Under the pieces are notes generated by a model. The model saw only the letters and a program-made list of their open reading frames with translations, was not told where the DNA came from and made no database searches. This document shows positions 28,201-40,847 of a DNA stretch of 64,000 nucleotides, in pieces; the stretch's first letter is position 1, and the number at the start of each line of letters is the position of its first letter. The stretch is taken from NCBI GenBank assembly GCA_905250075.1, contig CAJNOP010000001.1, positions 4,250,514 through 4,314,513 of the forward strand. The letters are read 5' to 3'. A program made the position numbers and the translations under genes. The stretch is from Rotaria sp. Silwood1 (Eukaryota; Rotifera; Eurotatoria; Philodinida; Philodinidae).

Positions 28201-31200
28201 CATAAAGTTTACTTTTTTACTGATTATATAGATTTAAATCGTTACATTTTTGAGTCGATATAATGTGATTGATAAAACAATCATATCAAATGAAATATAT
28301 ACCCAAATCGAACTCGTTTTTTTTTATGTGCTTGATACACCAGAGATGTCCATCGCGGCGCTGCCGCGCCGCTGCCGCTGCCGCGCCGCTGCCGCTGCCG
28401 CGATGGCCTGTGGCGGCAGCGGCAGCGGCAGGTTTTTTAAAAAATCACCGCGGCAGCGGCGCGGTAGCGGTAGATTTTTTAAAAATCATCGCGGCAGCGG
28501 CGCGGTAGCGGCAGGTTTTTTAAAAGACCATCGCGGCAGCGGCAGGATTTTTTTGGGGAACATTGAAAAACTGCATAAATTTAATAGAATTTCAGGGTTT
28601 ACAAATGAAACACCCCGAGACTGAATGAATCTGATGGTCTAGTACCAATATCTCTGGTCAAATATAGTCGCAGCAGTGAAATTAGAAACACTTTTTTGTA
28701 AACCGCCGCGACAGCGGCGCGGCGGCGGCACGTTTACTTTATAATTCATCGCGGCAGCGGCGCGACAACGTTTTTTTTATAAGCCATCGCGGCGCGGCTG
28801 CGGTGCGGCAGCTTTTTTTTTCTAAGGCCGCGGCGCGGCAGCGGCAGATTTTCAGCCGCGATGGACATCTCTGTGATACACACAAATTCTAGGATGTGTA
28901 CATAGTCATATGACTTTCTTTCTATAGGCAAGCAGCTGCATGGTTGCACGAGTTATATACACATTTAAAGCACTTCATACAATGAAATCATGAAAAATAT
29001 ACAAATAACTATACTTGAAACAATCAATTGAAATAAAAAAAACAAAAATTTTTCTGCTCAAGATAAAAGACATACGCCTTCTTATTGAAAACATCTAAAT
29101 CTACTTCTTCATGTAGATGCCCCTTCTCATCCATCTGTTATAAAAAACTTTGTTATTTAAGTTGTGAATTATTTTTCTGAATCGAATCATTTTGAATGTA
29201 ACACTAAAGAACAACACCAAGAACATATATAACATTTAATTAAAATTAGTTTCCTACATCACAAATTTCATTTTCATAGTTGTGACAGATAACCGAATCC
29301 AATGAAGTGTAATTATCACTATCTAAGACACTCAAATATTTCATGAGTATGGGCAAAAAAAAACAGTTCGACTAGGATTACAAAAATTTTCAAGTTCTAC
29401 TAATAATCAATACCAGGAGCGGCGAAACGTTTTGAAATTGGATGAGGCTCAATGGAAGTTTATTTGCTATCCTAAAATGATATTTCACATATGAGCATGA
29501 GGTAATTTGAGTGAATTTTAGATGATAAGTCGTTTCAGACTATTTAATTGTTTTGCTGTCAGAAAATTATTGTGCTAACTTATTCTGTTCTTTACCAGCA
29601 AAGTTTCTAAATATTTATAGAAGGATGAAAATTTCAAAAAATACAAAAACTATTTATATCATATTAGAACATTAAACCAAAAAAGTTTGTCTTTTTTCGT
29701 TTGACGATATAAATATGGATACTATTTAATGTATTAACTAGAGGAGTATTTTGTGTTACAGAAGATGCTTCATAAGCTTTGTCTCGAAGTATTGTTGAAA
29801 GATCAGTTAAAGCAATTTCTTATATAGATACAGATGTTGTTGCACCTTTTACTTTTTTTAGTAAAATATTCGAAAATTGATCCAGCACATCGTTTTCATG
29901 GTATTACTGTTTATAATCTAAATTATTGATTTTATGACTATGATCAAACGAAAGTACTCTTTATCTGTTTAATATTCATATAAACATGAAACCAGATTTT
30001 GCTTAGCAAGATTAATATAATAATCTTCTACTGCGCTAGTTAAATAATAATGCCAAGACATTCAAAAAATATGAGAGCTAGGCATTCAGATAAATATGCC
30101 AATAAACTCGTTTCACACTGTATTTTAGTTGGTATATTTGCTGACATTTTAAACAATTACTGTAGTTGTATTTCACTCAATACGTTAAAGAGAATGACAG
30201 GACACTCAAATAGAGCTAGTTTTGATGTCTTTTGGTCGCATAATTCTACAATTGATCTAGTACACATACTACTTTATGTAAATGAGATAAAAGAGGTTGC
30301 TGTAAACCATAAGAACATAGTTAGTGAGTTTATTATTGTCTGAATTTCTTAGTTTTCTTTATCACGACATAAAAATAAACGCATTAGAAGTTCGAATCTT
30401 CGGACTGAAATAATATTCAACTGATAAGATAAGTCTAAACCATCGTGTAAAAAAATATTGAATTCATAATTTGGGTGAGGCTAAGCCTACAGACGCCAAA
30501 TTTGGTTGAGACTCATGCCTCGCCCAGCCTTTAGGTTCCGCCGCCTATGATCAATAGTCATTTTGTCAGATCTAAGGCGAATGGAAGTCAAAAACAAGTT
30601 TCTTTATAAATTTTTAAACTAATTTTCATTTATATTTAGCTATGATCAATGCTCAACTTTTATCTGAATTAGAAGAAGTATGGTATTATAAAATATTACC
30701 TGAACGTCGTCAATCTATATGTGACATTTGGCAAAAACGTATGCAAGGAAATCAACCAATCATTGATGATTATCATCGTTTATTATTAACACATTCACTT
30801 TGTTTACCAATGGCACAAGATCTTCAATCATGGATAAAATTAGCTAATCTATGTCGTAAATCAAATCGTTTAACAATGGCTGATTTTATATTTAAAGAAT
30901 TAACATATACAGTTTTAAATGATCAAGCTAATCTAAATCGTGATGTATCAATTATGAGTCAAAATGCATATCAAACTCAAACATCACATCATTATAATAT
31001 TCATGCAACAACAACACCAGCATTTTCATTACAATCTCAATCAGCATATTATCATCCATCATTAATTGATCAACAATTAGTTAAATATGAAAAAGCTAAA
31101 TATGATTGGCATTGTTCAGTTGCTACACGTGAACGTCTTTTACTTGAAAGACAAAATCGAAAAGTTTTAAGTAGTGAAAATAATCCACAAAACGAACCTA

Positions 31201-34200
31201 GTCATACTACATCAACATTAACAACATCAGTATCAACAGCAAGTATATCATCGTCAACATCAAATATTGAAAATACAAATATTAAACTTGAACAAAATCG
31301 TCAAGAACAATTAAAATTAATTGATGATATGAAAGAAATGATTATTAAAACATGTTTACCAGCATTAGATCATATAAGAAAACAAGTAGCAACAACAACT
31401 GGAAATGTACAACAACAATCTATGATGGCAACAAGTGGTGGTGCAACACCAGCTGCATCAGGAACTACATTAGCTGGAACAACTCAAAATGTTAATACAA
31501 TACCACAATTATCTGTAAGATTTTATTTTAACATATTCCACGTTTTTTTTGTTGATTTAATATACAGAAAAATCTCTCTGTATGTGAGCATCTTCTTATT
31601 CTGAGTAGTAAACACTTATTTCTGATTCTATGAATAATTACAACCTCTGTAAAATGAGCAATATATGTTCTCTCACTTACATGCAAAAAAGAATCATGCT
31701 ATAATAAGCAATCATGGAACATACAGTACATGAGATGAACTAGTTTAGTGGCTTGCATGAACACGACATTTCACAACCGAATCCAAACCGTTACTCTTTT
31801 GATACCCGAGTCAGAAATGAAACCGGTTTATTCTATATGGAAAAGTATACTATTTAGTTTCTTCCAAAGACAGTAACGAAAAACAGAGAGCATCTTAAAT
31901 TCGACAAAAAAAGCAAGTAATTCAGGATTCACTTGATATCTTTCTTCTTCTTCTTCTTCTAATATTAGATAGATTTCGCTGAATATACATTTACTGGTTG
32001 CTGATAAAGCTGAAATAGAATGCTGAATTTCCATATTTACTTTTTGTAATAATTCATTTTCCTCTCCATATGCATTCAATTACTTTGTCACATGATTCAT
32101 CATCATCTGCTAATGAATTTTTATTAAAAGCGAATTCTTTTTTTATAATAAAATACCACTAACTTGTTATCGAATATAATAAATAGTTCAATCATGATCA
32201 AACTGGTTTTGTAATTTCTACGCTTTCATATAAATCAGCAGTTCGAAAAAGAAAAAAAAAACATTTTGAAAAGTCGAGATCCCATTTATTGTCGAGCTGA
32301 CCCAGTTGCAGGACACCAGATTAGCTGTGAATATTTAAAAGAAAAAAATAACCAAAAATTAGACAATAGTAATAGTGCTTAGTGTAACATCTCGTCGTCT
32401 TTGTGTTAATAGCTAGTTACATAAAATCACTTTTACTACGTGTTGATTTACCTCTAGTTAATTATTCATTAGAAAGATAATAAAGATCATTTGCATAGTC
32501 GAAAGGAGATTGTAACTGAATACTCAAAGGTTTCAAAAAAACTTTCTAATAATGAGCATTTTCTTAAAAAAGTGAGTACTTTTGTCCGATCCCATTAGAG
32601 ATGTTTTATTGATTTTCCAAAAAAAACTAAATTCATAACTTCGTTTGTTTTTCACTTTCATTAGTCACTCTCTGTGGCAACTACAAATGCAACACCACCA
32701 TTAAATTCTACAGCATTTTCTCTAATGACATCAACAAGTTTATCAACATCATCTCAAACAGTTAATCAACGTGAACAACGTCTTCGTCAATTAATATCAA
32801 AATGTTATGTACGATTAGGTACATGGCAACATGAATTATTCGGTATGACAGATGATATTATATTAGCTGAAATAATGAAAGACTATGAACATGCTTGGAC
32901 ATACGATGATTCAAATTATAAAGCATGGAATGCTTATGCTGTACTTAACTATGATGCTGTTAGTTATTTTAAACAACGTATACAAGATCTATCACGTAGT
33001 AGTCAACAGCAACAACAGCAACAACAACAACAACAAACTCCACCATCTCCATCAACACTTATTGTTGATTCTTTAGCATCGCCACCTCGACAACAACAAC
33101 AACAACCTCAACTAATTCCACCACCTCCGCCACCAGTACCACAACAACAACAACAACAAAATATTGATGCATCAAATGATGCTTATCGAATGTTAACAGC
33201 AAAAATGATACATTGTACAATACCAGCTGTTAAAGGTCTATTTAAATCTATTGTACTTTCAAAAGCTAAACATTGTTTACAAAATACTCTTCGTTTATTA
33301 ACACTTTGGTTTGAATATGGACAATATCGCGAAGTATATGAAGCTATTACTGAAGGCAATCGAACAGTACCTGTTGAAGTTTGGTTACATGTATTACCAC
33401 AATTAATTGCACGTATTGATTCTCCAAGACCATTAGTTCATCAATTAATACGTCATTTACTTATTGATGTTGGCCGACAACATCCACAAGCATTAATTTA
33501 TCCATTAGTTGTTGCATCAAAATCCGTTGTTCGTGAACGTGAAGTTGCAGCTAATCGTGTATTAAATAACATGAGAGAACATAGTCATACACTTGTACAA
33601 CAAGCATTAGTTGTAAGTGAAGAATTAATTCGAATATCTATATTATGGCATGAAAAATGGCATGAAGGTTTAGAAGAAGCATCAAGACAATATTTTGGAG
33701 ATAGAAGTATACCAGGTATATATGAAATCTTTTTTTTAGCCTATTTTGTGAAATACAAGGCCTAAAAAAGAGTGTTCAACTAATGGGGTAAACATTTTGA
33801 TCACATTCCGCCATAGTTATTATGTATGAGTTACTTCCTTGTTGTATTTCTGGAGAAGAATGATGAAGAAATGTGTCTAAAAAAAGATAGAATAAAACAA
33901 TCTTTCTCTGATCTTATTGACAGAATAATATCTGGAAATTATATCTTTACTAGTCATTTATTTCATCTGAATTAATAATCAGTTTCATAGAATTTAAAAC
34001 AAAAAGAAATTTCGATTCACACGATGAACAGTAAAATGGAGTCTTTTGATTAAATTTTTCTTTTTAACATACAGTAGATAACCGTATGCTAGGGAAAAAA
34101 ACGAAAACAAAATTTAAGCTAGTATTTAAAAAAAATAGTACATGTTGAATAGAATGATGCATATTTGATGTGTAAAAATAAACTATCATAGATATGATGT

Positions 34201-36939
34201 ACAGAGAACAGCAGAGCAATACATATGTAAATGAAGATTTACATGTAGACAAATTGGTCATAATCTCAACAAAATCAAGATCAAAACTGGAGCTAAGACA
34301 ACTAACCTTGTTCATGTTTAATTAAGCATCCAAAAGGAAGGAAATTTACGACTAAATGAATCTCAGTAAAGCGGAAAGTTATTGCCAAAAAAAATTTTAT
34401 TAAGACTGACACCAGAACTGAACTCTTTTCTTCACCAAAATTCGAGCAAAACCCGGCATTGACTTTACTATAACTATAAAAGTATATGAAAGGACTCAAT
34501 TATTAAAACGAACTTTTCTATAAAAATCTCTCTGTATTTTTATTTTGTTAATTTTCAATAAAAATTACTCTATGACTATGTCTTTTTTTTTTGTATCAGG
34601 CATGATTGAAACATTAGAACCATTACATGCAGCAATTGAACGTGGAAGTACAACTCTAAATGAACGTACATTTCTTGATTCATATAGCAATGATTTAAAT
34701 CAAGCTCATGAATGTATTCGTCGTTTTCAACGAACAAAAGATCAACGTGAATTACATCAAGCATGGGATCTTTATCATCAAGTATTCAAACGTATTCATG
34801 CTCAATTACCAAATATAACATCTCTTGAATTAGATTATGTGTCGCCACGTAAGAAAACTTTCCGACGGATACGCCAGAATAAATATCTTAATATTCGTAC
34901 TAACGTTTATTGCTAAGCCATAATCTTTGCTTTTTTTGGAAAAAAATTCATGATACAGGGCTATACAAGATTAGCAAAGTGGGCATACTTTAAACAAAAA
35001 AAATGAGTCAATGTAACTCAGCTTTATGCCAATTTCAAGAGTCACGAATAGAGCATCAGACTGAAATGTCAGAATTTAAATAAAGCTTTTTATTTAAATA
35101 CATAGCGTAAAATAAGAAAAATTCTTGAAGTTTTCTGCTTAGTTTTAAGAAAGCAATATTTTCAGTAAAATACTTGATTAAAATGAACTATACTGTATAT
35201 CATGAAAAAGAATGAAGCTAGTTATACTTCTAAACATACTGTGTTAGGAAGCTGTGGGTTCATATTTTTGCGGATCCAGAGCTGGATCCGAAAAACAACT
35301 TTTGAGAATTGAGCTTCTTCGAGCCTCGCAGTATTATTTATCTGCTTAACATTTTGTAATGAAACTTTTGATATGTTTTTATAGAGAATTGTATTTTGAT
35401 GATTTCTTTGTGAAGACTAAAGTTTAGCAATAAACGTTGACTGAAATGTCAAAAAAGTATCCAGATGAACATTTACTCTGGCGCATGCGTTAGACAAGAA
35501 AATTTTAATTTTAATTTACAGGTTTAGCAACACATTGTCGTGACTTAGAATTAGCTGTACCAGGCACTTATGAGCCATATAAACCACCAATAACAATTCG
35601 AAATGTTCAATCACATATAACAGTTATAACATCGAAACAACGACCAAGAAAAATTAGTATAACAGGTTCAGATGGATATGAATATGTATTTTTACTTAAA
35701 GGACATGAAGATTTACGACAAGATGAACGTGTTATGCAATTATTTGGTTTAGTTAATGAATTTTTATCAGCTAATGATGAAACACGTCGTCGAAATTTTA
35801 TTATTCAACGTTATCCAGTTATACCATTAGCACCAAATAATGGTTTACTTGGTTGGGTTGCTCAATGTGATACATTTCATGCATTAATAAAAGAACATCG
35901 TGAAAAAGCACGTATTATGCTTAATGCTGAACATCGTAATATGCAAGGAAAAGCTCCACATTATGATCAATTACCATTAATAAATAAAGTTGAAGTATTT
36001 GAATATGCATTAAATTTATTAGAAGGTGATGATTTAGCTAAAATTTTATGGCATAAAAGTTCAAGTGCAGAAATATGGTTAGATAGAAGATCAAATTATA
36101 CAAGATCATTAGCAGTTATGTCTATGGTAAGAAAGACTTCTTTGTTCTTTTTTTTTCTTATTGAAATTTAAAATTTTATAAATTTTTTTAGGTTGGTTAT
36201 ATCTTAGGTTTAGGTGATCGTCATCCATCCAATTTAATGCTTGATCGTGCAAGTGGAAAAGTCGTTCATATAGATTTTGGTGATTGTTTTGAAGTAGCTA
36301 TGACAAGAGAAAAATTTCCTGAAAAAATTCCGTTTCGTTTAACACGTATGTTACGTAAAGCAATGGAAGTTACAGGCATTGATGGTACATTTCGTATGAC
36401 ATGTGAACATGTTATGGATGTATTAAGAAAAAATCGTGATAGTCTTATGGCTGTATTAGAAGCATTTGTTCATGATCCATTACTTAATTGGCGTTTATTA
36501 GAAAATAATAATAATGAACAAACTCCTGGTATATCAACAACAAGTAATCGTTCACCACAAACAGGTCAACAACAACAACCACATTATCAACCACATTTAT
36601 CAACTGTTAATGAAGAAGATAATGAACATGAAAGCACACTTGGTGGTGGAACACAACAACAACAAAATGTTCAACAAGTTGTTACACAACCTGGTAGAAC
36701 AATACGAGCTGTAGAAATAATGAATCGTGTACGAGAAAAATTAACTGGAAGTGATTTTCATCGTGAACAACCTGTTGATATTCCAACACAAGTTGAACTA
36801 CTTATTAAACAGGCAACCAGTCATGAAAATCTTTGCCAGTATGTTTCTTTTTCTTCTTCTTTTTTTATTAGTTTATTTGATTGGTTTTTTTTTGTTTTCT
36901 TCTTTTAGATCTTACATTGGTTGGTGCCCATTTTGGTAA
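19234..36939 (+). CDS. MTOR: Serine/threonine kinase mTOR (PIKK family), complete
   Basis: Central growth kinase of TORC1/TORC2. Exons: 19234-19365, 19840-19951, 20015-20154, 20215-20427, 20492-20671, 20738-20872, 20929-20991, 22142-23623, 25185-27912, 30640-31514, 32665-33715, 34600-34848, 35522-36126, 36192-36838, 36909-36939; all phases join, giving about 2880 residues (human 2549). HEAT repeats occupy roughly residues 1-1430 and the FAT domain about 1430-2320. FRB begins near 2340 ([19 protein letters not shown]). The kinase core contains [27 protein letters not shown] and [13 protein letters not shown] ends in SYIGWCPFW, diagnostic for TOR. Extra length comes from Ser/Thr- and Gln/Pro-rich inserts in FAT (about 2134-2186) and a Gln-rich insert between kinase and FATC. 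In FRB, the positions of human T2098 and Y2105 are His here. Starts 215 bp after PTCD2; an acceptor-like TTTCTTCAG lies 11 nt before the ATG. Confidence 0.98.
20992..22141 (+). other. 1.15-kb mTOR intron 7, no internal gene seen
   Basis: AT-rich with GT-AG ends. No open frame, terminal repeat or known element was recognised in it. Confidence 0.6.
23624..25184 (+). other. 1.56-kb mTOR intron 8, no internal gene seen
   Basis: Bounded by GTATGATT and TTCTAG. No coding or transposon signature was recognised by eye. Confidence 0.6.
28341..28873. mobile_element. GC-rich non-autonomous hAT-type MITE in mTOR intron 9
   Basis: A 533-bp insertion with perfect 19-bp terminal inverted repeats (CAGAGATGTCCATCGCGGC) and a perfect 8-bp target duplication TGATACAC at 28333-28340 and 28874-28881. 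The 8-bp duplication and CAG ends fit the hAT superfamily. Inside, both ends carry iterated GCGGCAGCGGCGCGG-like blocks separated by TTTTTTAAAA spacers, arranged in inverted orientation, around a short AT-rich centre. No transposase is encoded; the open frames over it (28250-28624, 28269-28508, 28746-28949) are artefacts of the GC-rich repeats. It lies in the 2.7-kb intron 27913-30639. Confidence 0.9.
29414..30549. mobile_element. Older hAT-like element in the same mTOR intron
   Basis: The left end reads CAGGAGCGGCGAAACG and the reverse complement of the right end reads CATAGGCGGCGGAACC, matching at 11 of 16 positions. Flanks ATCAATAC (29406-29413) and ATCAATAG (30550-30557) form a 7/8 target duplication. 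Length is 1136 bp. An internal 97-codon open frame at 30050-30343 is not recognisably a transposase. The end sequence and duplication length suggest a decayed hAT; boundaries rest on the flanking match. Confidence 0.6.
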
Positions 36940-37031
36940 ATAATAATATGTATTATTTTTTTTTCTTTCCAGTGAGCTATTGATGTTGTGTGCGATTTTA
37001 TTTGTAAATATATTTTTTTTTGCTACACAAG

Positions 37032-37037
37032 AATAAA
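37032..37037 (+). terminator. Candidate polyadenylation signal, mTOR
   Basis: AATAAA 93 bp after the mTOR stop, within the 409-bp tail-to-tail interval with the dynein light chain gene. Confidence 0.45.
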
Positions 37038-37248
37038 AAATCTTTCAATCGATTTATTTGATTTGAATTTATTTTACTTTTGATTTACATTTTTTTTTAT
37101 CGAGGCTATGCTATGTTTTTCTTTTGGGCGGTTTAAAAAAAAAAGATGATGAAAGAGTAGAGTGCTTTTTTTATTTTGTATTTTTTATCGATGTATACAG
37201 ACAAGCGAGAGATTGGCGCGCATACACGGTGTTTCTTTTTTTTTTACG

Positions 37249-37254
37249 TTTATT
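37249..37254 (-). terminator. Candidate polyadenylation signal, LC8-domain gene
   Basis: TTTATT on the plus strand, AATAAA on the coding strand, 95 bp beyond the stop of the minus-strand LC8-domain gene. Confidence 0.4.
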
Positions 37255-37348
37255 TTGTCGAATGTCTGTGATCGAATGAAGCAAAAGGAAAAATAAATAT
37301 TAATAGTCAATATGTACAAACGATTTGAATGAATGGCAGTAAAAATCT

Positions 37349-38104
37349 TTAAGAACCACTTTTAAACAGTAAAATTGATAGTGGACCTTTTGTTAAATAA
37401 ATAAATCCATTCATTTCATGTGTTACATATGAACTAAATTGTTTTCCAACAATGCAATGCCAACATGATGAAAATGCTTTATCAGCTGATCGTTTAAGAA
37501 AACCAGCTAATTCACGTTGACTACTTAAATCATATTTTCGAAATGCTGAACGAACTAATTGAATCATTTCTTGTTCATATGCAGCTGATAAGTCAGTTGA
37601 TTTTACTATTAAATCATCATCATAAATATCACGTTGTATTCTTGGTTGTCCATATGTATTGTTATTTAGGCCAGATCGTGTTGTTGAATTATAAATTGAT
37701 GACTGTGATCGATATAGTTGATTTTGTTCATTCAGTAAATCATCATATGAATGTGCTCGACCATTTCCAACTGAATTATTTGAACGAAATATTTCATTCT
37801 CACCAGTATATGAACGATAAGATGTTGATGGATATTTATTTAGATTAAAATCATTTGAAGTTGTATTATAAGTACTTGTATATTTGTTAGTTGGTGTAGC
37901 TGCACGTATAGGAATTGATGTTACAGGTGAAGCAGAATTTGAATATGTTGTATTAAAACGTCTTGAAAGCATACTGCCATCATTCATTGTCTGATAGGAA
38001 TTATATTTGTTTTGGTTTGAAGGTTGATCTTGATAATTTGTCGATCCTACTCCGAATGTTGATGTTCGAACAGGTGAAGATGATGAATAGGTAGATGTGT
38101 ACAT
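37349..38104 (-). CDS. LC8-type dynein light chain domain protein with long disordered N-terminus
   Basis: A single-exon frame of 251 residues. Residues from about 168 to the end form an LC8 (DYNLL) domain: TDLSAAYEQEMIQLVRSAF, then CWHCIVGKQF, SSYVTHEMNGFIY and the C-terminal SILLFKSGS. These match the dimer-interface WHCIVG and the partner-binding-groove SYVTHE regions of LC8. Ordinary LC8 is about 89 residues, so this protein carries about 165 extra N-terminal residues rich in Ser, Thr, Tyr and Asn with Arg, which look disordered. Classical LC8 is a hub that dimerises many partners and is a dynein subunit; an extended version may be axonemal, cytoskeletal or a self-ligating scaffold, which is inference. 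The LC8 assignment is strong, the fused N-terminus is unrecognised, and the start is the first ATG of the frame. Confidence 0.88.
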   Translation of the reverse strand: MYTSTYSSSSPVRTSTFGVGSTNYQDQPSNQNKYNSYQTMNDGSMLSRRFNTTYSNSASPVTSIPIRAATPTNKYTSTYNTTSNDFNLNKYPSTSYRSYTGENEIFRSNNSVGNGRAHSYDDLLNEQNQLYRSQSSIYNSTTRSGLNNNTYGQPRIQRDIYDDDLIVKSTDLSAAYEQEMIQLVRSAFRKYDLSSQRELAGFLKRSADKAFSSCWHCIVGKQFSSYVTHEMNGFIYLTKGPLSILLFKSGS

Positions 38105-40747
38105 ATCAGAATGAGACGGTTTGTTGCCTATTTTACATATATATATATGTTCTCCTTTTCTTTCTTCGTGTTCTTTTACTTCTCTCTCTGCTTAATTTGC
38201 GTATAAAAAAACAAGAGAAAAATGAAGCGTTTGTTGCCGTAGTCGGTCGAATCCAGTAGACATTAAAAAATTTCAAATATTGGATATAAGTTTAATTGCA
38301 TATTTTCAATCGATTTAATGTATTTTATATCTAGTATAAGCCGAGAATATTAGAATTACAATGACAATAAATATATGAACGAGACGAGAGCAAAAAAGAA
38401 GGAAGGTAACGGTGTCGGTGAAATGGTCTCTTTTTTTTTCTTCTTACAGACAGTCAAGGAATCGAGACAACAAGGCGAAAAAAGAGAATCTCCTTTCTTT
38501 CTTTCTCATTCTGTTTCTCGGTTGACAGTTGTAGAAGAAGAAGAAGAGAAAAAAAAGAAATCACCACCAAATATTAAAAAAAAAAACATTTTTTTTACAA
38601 AGATGGATTGAGACACGTAGCACCTTGCCTTGCTCAATTTATAAATATACGATACTCATATAAAAGTTGAATGTAATATACATGCTTACTCGTACTTAGA
38701 CTTGAGTATGTGCTTGATTAATATAAAGTCTATGTTCTATTTTGTACAAAAACAATCCTCTTATGCATATAAATTAAAATGAATTACTGAAACAGAACAA
38801 AAGCTCGATTGTCTATGTGTATTATTTTACTACTCGATGTACAGGTCTACCTTTCACATATGTTTATCCATAATGACAATCACCTGGATATGTTTATATA
38901 TATATATATGCACGAGAACAGGGCCAATAAAAAGAATCGGAAAGAGTATCTTAATCATTATTAGTGAGTCCTACGAACATATGTTACCCTACTAGTAACC
39001 ATATACATATGGTGTTTAATTGTTATATATCAAGGATATATCATCTTCTATTGTCAATGTTGATCAAATGATTTTCTATACTTGAAATATATTATTTATT
39101 GATACAAAATATGATAAATTTTATTCAAATTTCATTCTTCTTTCAATACTCTATTGAAATCTATCGTATGTTTATTTATTTCTCAAAGTCATCTTATGAT
39201 AATGACCATGCAAGTCTTCATCAATCATCACATCTGTCGCAAACTATTGAATGAGCACTATCTTTTTTTCTTCTATCTGTTCAAATTCTTATGTAATATT
39301 AGAAAAAGAAAACGAGAACGAAAGAAAAAAAGATTAAAAGAGAACTTCATTCATTTGCATGTCATTTTCACATTGGATTATGATTGTACAAAATAACCTT
39401 GACACAATGTATCGAGATTTTAAAAAAAAATACATTTATATATACATATATACATAAGCATTACACGCCTACATTCTATTTGACAAGTGTACCTGCATAC
39501 GCTGTAAAGTGTTATATTACACGAGCACTGGTCGCATCCATCGACATATATATACATATACATATGTCGATTGTCAGCATATGTATGACACTAATCCATT
39601 GAACTAGACATATGTAAACTGTTTGATCATATTGATCGCTTCAACTGTCTCTATAATAATAAGATTTAAAAAAATATATTAGTTTGTAAATGTGAATGTT
39701 ACTAAAATCTAAGCCTTAATAAGATTTCTTTTTCAATAGATTGTAATAGGCTCTTAAGAAGAAATAGTTTAAGTGTATGCCAAAAATATGTGTATGAAAC
39801 TTAAAAGATCTATAACCGATCATAAAATTTATTTATATTCATGAAGAATTTTTAGATAATAATATAAACTCAACAAAAATACATTAGATATTTTGATAGT
39901 TAGTGAATTATGACTTCACTGTGAGAATTTACTGATATTTAAAAAAGAAAAAATTATTCTTTGATTCATCAATACAACATAAAACATTACGACAATTTCT
40001 TATTTCATTGTAAATTCACTTTCGATCATTAAGATAATCATTTATCATTAAAACAAAACCACACATAACTACAACTGACAAATCGACTGATAGAATACTA
40101 TTAACAATACTGAATAGAGAATAAATTGAAATATTTCATTAGTATAATTCCATTTGATTGATATTATATTATTTCTTCCATCATAATAACATGTATTATT
40201 CTTTTGGGAAGCGAACAATTGTCCCTATGGACAGATACACGCTATGCAAGTTTTTATAAGAATTCTGAATAAAATATCGAAACGTCATTATGCAATGAAT
40301 TAATTTCTTATGAGAGAATGACCATTATCATAAGCTGATTGATTTAGTGGACTAATATCTGTCAAATTGATGGTTCAAATATAATGACAAGTTGTATTCA
40401 ATGAAATACATACATATTATATAAACCGCAAAGAATAACAGAATGACCTCAGAAGAAATAATTATGTCAGTTACAATATCAAAAACCTCTAAAAATGTAC
40501 CTTGATCACTATACAACGACTATTCATACATAGTTGACTAGAAAAATGACATAGAAATTCTTTGAAAATGTGAATATTCTAGAAAATATGCGTATCATGG
40601 ATGAGGGTGTGAGTTGGTCATGGATAAAAATAAGATCCACAACCTTCGTGAACAAGTGCCAAAACGAGCTAACGTCCTACACCCATTCTTATCTATTTAA
40701 AAAAGAATACTTTCAAAAGTGAACCTTTGTATTAATATAACTTCTTA
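38105..40747. other. Intergenic region up to assembly gap
   Basis: About 2.6 kb of low-complexity AT-rich sequence with short microsatellite-like tracts (GAAGAA near 38530, ATATAT near 38900). The open frames 38375-38611, 39154-39396 and 39384-39602 are rich in homopolymer-derived residues and look accidental. No gene or element recognised. Confidence 0.55.
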
Positions 40748-40847
40748 NNNNNNNNNNNNNNNNNNNNNNNNNNNNNNNNNNNNNNNNNNNNNNNNNNNNN
40801 NNNNNNNNNNNNNNNNNNNNNNNNNNNNNNNNNNNNNNNNNNNNNNN
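40748..40847. other. Assembly gap of exactly 100 N
   Basis: One hundred consecutive N, a conventional placeholder for a scaffold join. Real distance, and even adjacency across the join, cannot be judged from this sequence. Confidence 0.99.

Noticed and set aside
28250-28949. Ala/Arg/Gly-rich open frames and apparent CpG-island-like GC peak
   Set aside because: They lie on the GC-rich arms of a MITE with terminal repeats and target duplication, inside an mTOR intron; neither a gene nor a promoter island.
30370-30410. tRNA-like GTTCGAATC string
   Set aside because: No matching acceptor stem or anticodon arm could be built around it; it lies in the decayed hAT-like element.
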